From the NCBI GenBank assembly GCA_963682055.1, contig OY821743.1:29374702-29438701 (forward strand): DNA of 64,000 nt. Reading direction: 5' to 3'. This DNA comes from Primula veris. Lineage: Eukaryota; Streptophyta; Magnoliopsida; Ericales; Primulaceae. Shown in pieces: positions 61,076 to 64,000 of this stretch. Below the pieces are notes generated by a model that had not been told where the DNA came from, made no database searches, and saw only the letters and a list, made by a program, of their open reading frames with translations. A program made the translations under genes and the position numbers. The first letter of the stretch is position 1; each line of letters begins with the position of its first letter.

Positions 61076-62372
61076 ATAATTTATTAGATTTTTAGCGACA
61101 TTGCCAAACCAGGTAACACTGGGTCACTAAGTTGTTTATTAATAAATTATTGAATTTTTTTTTTCAATTTTTTTTGTTTAATAAGGAATGATCAATTGCT
61201 TTCTTAATAAATTATTGTGTTTTTTTTCGAAAAATTGTTTTATAAGGTCCTAAGGAACGGTTCTATTTATTTATAAGGTGAGACCAATTTATAATTTGGA
61301 CCAACTTTATTATGAGAATGGTGATGAGGACAAGAATAATGTAATTAAATTTGCATATAATTACAGTTTATTATTATCATATATATATATATATATAAGG
61401 TTTAATAAATTGTTGCTTTTTTTTTTTTCAAATTTTTTTTTTCAAATGGAATGACTTGCTTTCTTAATAAGTTTTTTTTTTCCCTTCAAATTTATGTTTC
61501 TATTTATTGATGGCGTGAAATCAATTCATAATCTGGACCAATTATTTTAAAGAAATGGCCGGTGAGAACGAGGAGAATCTGATTATAATTTTGTATAGTT
61601 ACAGTTTAAAATTTTCGGTACGAACTAAGTTGCCGAAACCTTTGTCCTTCGCGCATAATTATTATTATTTTCCTTCAAATTTCTGTTTAATAAGGACCAA
61701 TTCTATTTATTGATGACGTGAAATCAAATTTTAATATGGACCAATTATTTTAAAGGAATGGCCGGTGAGAAAGATAAGAATCTGATTAGAATTTTGTATA
61801 GTTACACTTTAAAATTTCCGGTACGAACTAAGATGCCGGAATCTTTGTCCTTCATGAATAACATTTAAACCATTTGGGTAATTTTCACCTACACGAGACA
61901 TTAGGCTAATATCCTCTTTTCCAAGCAAACACAAATAGTGATACATACAATAACACGAAGCTCGAAGTTACTAGATAATGCTATAATGTACGAATAAAAA
62001 AAAAACCCGACCACACTACTACCCGAAAAGAGTATCATGGCTTATACAACTCCAGTCCGACAATACGTGAACCAACACTTCAAGTATTGTGTCGTTGGAT
62101 TATTGACCACACAAACATACACTCCCGATTCCGAAAAAATCTGGTAGGGAGGATAAATGACCAAGTCAGGTCACGATTGTTTCGGGTCAAGTCCGGATTG
62201 AGTGTCGGGATAGAGTCGGGTTGCAGGGCTTTTAACCGGAACCTCAAGCCAAACCCAGCAACGGTCTTGGGCTTCTTTTCTCATAAACCAATTGATAGAA
62301 AAAAAAGAAAAAAAAAACATTAGAGGCAAGTAATAATAAAAATGTTTATTTCCAAAAAAAGTAATAATAAAA
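61076..62372. promoter_or_regulatory. Divergent promoter region of HCS and ASHR1 with degenerate repeats
   Basis: No gene. Three related blocks (about 61270-61385, 61500-61655, 61680-61855) share GGACCAATTATTTTAAAG, AATGGCCGGTGAGAA, TTTTGTATAGTTACA and GGTACGAACTAAG; the last two are clearly similar, the first more decayed. A TA microsatellite sits at 61380-61397. The region must hold both promoters; no core element was assigned. Confidence 0.6.
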
Positions 62373-64000
62373 ATGGAGAAAGAGGAAGAGTTATCGAGAT
62401 CACTAAGAGAGAGAGGTTTAACACTCTCTTCTCTCCCTCTCAAAGGCCGCTCCCTTTTCTCCACCAAACCCTTTTTCCCAGGTTTTTTTATAATTTTTTT
62501 TTTTTTTTTTTACATATATGTTAAGCAGTTTTTGTAAACGTTAGATTGCACTTATCAAGAACTCTTGTTGGGTTTTTCTTTTTATAAGTAAACTCTTGAT
62601 GGGTTTTATTATTATGCTGAGTTTGGATTTTAGGATAGTGCTGTTGGTGTATAGCTACTAAGGCAGAAATTTAAATGTAATACTTTTAAGAGTTATTATA
62701 TAAGATCATTTGCAACCAGGTAACACGCGATGTATTTACAAGGTTTCAAAAGTCGCCACACGGATAGGCAGGGGGGTCTACGCGGGAAAACCATTATTTT
62801 ACAGTGTTTCTTTTTGGATTCTCTTTGATATATATGTTGTAAGTTTAATTAACAACCTAAATTAAGCATCTTTACATCATTGATTTATCGGCATACTGTC
62901 ATTAATTCAACAAAAGGTAAAAGGGGTGATTACGATATATGTATAGTCGAACATAAACCAAAATAAACATATAAAGATGTATTCTTTGAGAAATCTGAAG
63001 TACAAATTTGATCGATTATCAATGTGTTTTCTGGACTAAGCATTACAATTTCCTTATATTAGAAAATTCACATATTATAAACCTGTTTGACCCTAGTTTA
63101 CCCGGGTTGTACTTATATCAAAGCGCCTGGTATTAGTCGCGGCGGCGCCTAACCTTCCTTGTTTAGGTACATGTTGTTTAGAACTTTAGAATCTAGTAGT
63201 AGAATTTATATGCTATCGAGTTCAAGTATAATTTGACAGATAGGCTGCATACCATATAGCATAACATGTATGCGAAAAAAGTTCAACTTTTTTTACAAGG
63301 ATTCTAGGGAGGCGTACCTGGCTGCGGTAAATGGACTTAGGACGCACGGGCGTAGACCGATCCTATAAAATAATCCCTAGCTTTTAAAGTCTAATTACGT
63401 TACTGTTATAGGTTCAGGTCCTAAAGTGATTATTTCAATTTTTGTTTTTGTTATTGCGGCGTTTGTAAAGATTTTAATACAGCTAGGTGACAATTTAGGG
63501 TTGTGATTTGTAAAAAACTAAACTGATTAACTACATTGTCTGAGGTTAAACTTTGAAGTTGTGAGTAACAGTCTATCATATGTATTATAATCAGATGACA
63601 AGGGCTTGTTTGATTGCATCTTTTGAGCTTACTGTAATTTTTTTACACTGCATTTCATCTGTAAAGATAAATTCTATGCTTTCTGGTTTTTGGGACTTAA
63701 TAATTTTAAAGTTCGAATGTAGATCTCTTTCACCCCAGCCTCTAATATATGGCATATTTGCTAAAAAGCTACACCAGACAAGGCCTTAATACGTTGCAGT
63801 ATGTATTTTTTTGTCAATCTCAATAGCATAACAGTCTTCCTTTCTTTCTTGTAGGAGATGTAATTTTAAGTGAAGAACCGTATGTCTTCGTACCAAACAA
63901 AGCATCCACTTACTCGAGGTGTGAGTGGTGTTTCACGACCAGCAATCTCAAAAAATGTTCGGCTTGTCAAGCTGTATGCTACTGTGGGAGCACTTGCCAG
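62373..64000 (+). CDS. ASHR1: ASHR1-like SET/MYND methyltransferase, first two exons (partial)
   Basis: Related to Arabidopsis ASHR1, a SMYD-type SET protein predicted to methylate histone or other lysines. Exon 1 is 62373-62481 and exon 2 starts at 63855 and is cut by the window end; the 1.37 kb intron is GT-AG and the frame joins at G37. Visible: the N-terminal RSLRERGLTLSSLPLKGRSL then GDVILSEEPYVFVPN, the start of the split SET domain, and a MYND zinc finger with C59, C62, C71, C74, C80 and C84 (RCEWCFTTSNLKKCSACQ, YCGSTCQ). The rest of MYND and the SET core lie beyond 64000. The ATG matches the family start. Divergent to HCS. Confidence 0.93.
62482..63854 (+). other. ASHR1 intron 1, no further gene
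   Basis: Starts GTTTTTTTATAA and ends TTCTTTCTTGTAG. Contains GC-richer scraps (near 62740-62790 and 63120-63360) with TTTCAAAAGTCGCC and GGCGGCGCCTA that faintly recall the foldback family at 31.75 kb. Confidence 0.6.

Noticed and set aside
62171..62467. 98-codon minus-strand open frame over the ASHR1 start
   Set aside because: Antisense to ASHR1 exon 1 and 5' flank; no recognisable protein.

Overview
The window is AT-rich plant nuclear DNA from a eudicot. The evidence is interrupted genes with GT-AG introns, plant-type protein families (MEKK1-type MAPKKK, MORN-bearing PIP5K, ASHR1, BAHD acyltransferase, B3) and a dense load of small plant transposons. Nothing in it is bacterial, organellar or viral. 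I cannot fix the species; an asterid is possible, but that is a weak guess.

Six genes look functional and two are broken. From left to right: a frameshifted B3-domain fragment (+, 1936-2406); a TMEM50-family membrane protein (+, 6453-12054, 4 exons, 136 aa); a MEKK1-type MAPKKK (-, 20400-14581, 8 exons, 840 aa); a DUF1644 zinc-finger protein (+, 33481-34356, 291 aa); a phosphatidylinositol-4-phosphate 5-kinase (-, 45082-39019, 9 exons, 590 aa); a dead BAHD acyltransferase (+, 51153-52506); holocarboxylase synthetase / biotin-protein ligase (-, 59209-53323, 9 coding exons, 328 aa); and the first two exons of an ASHR1-like SET/MYND protein (+, from 62373, cut by the window end). All splice junctions of the multi-exon genes were worked out by hand and keep the reading frame. 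From TMEM50 onward the genes alternate strand, so neighbours are convergent or divergent. They do not form one pathway: MEKK and PIP5K are signalling enzymes, HCS activates biotin carboxylases, ASHR1 is a chromatin or protein methyltransferase.

The space between genes is mostly transposon debris. A complete but decayed Ty1/copia element lies at 23088-29894 (minus orientation, 219-223 bp LTRs, ATCAT target duplication) between the MEKK and DUF1644 genes. Smaller elements include a Helitron just upstream of the TMEM50 gene with a paralogous empty site nearby, two further Helitron-like units at 45.3-45.9 kb, a 185 bp CACTA miniature, several Stowaway-like elements, hairpin MITEs and a possible Mutator-like MITE in an HCS intron. 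Many short tandem duplications (61, 89, 105, 130, 153 and about 205 bp periods) and minisatellites fill the rest.

No clearly new biological system is visible. The points most worth a second look are the repeat-expanded N-terminus of the MEKK protein, the GC-AG intron at its HRD codon, the N-terminally shortened PIP5K, the Helitron with its empty site, the double repeat architecture in the copia 3' region, and an array of transposon-end-like units at 35.5-36.3 kb.
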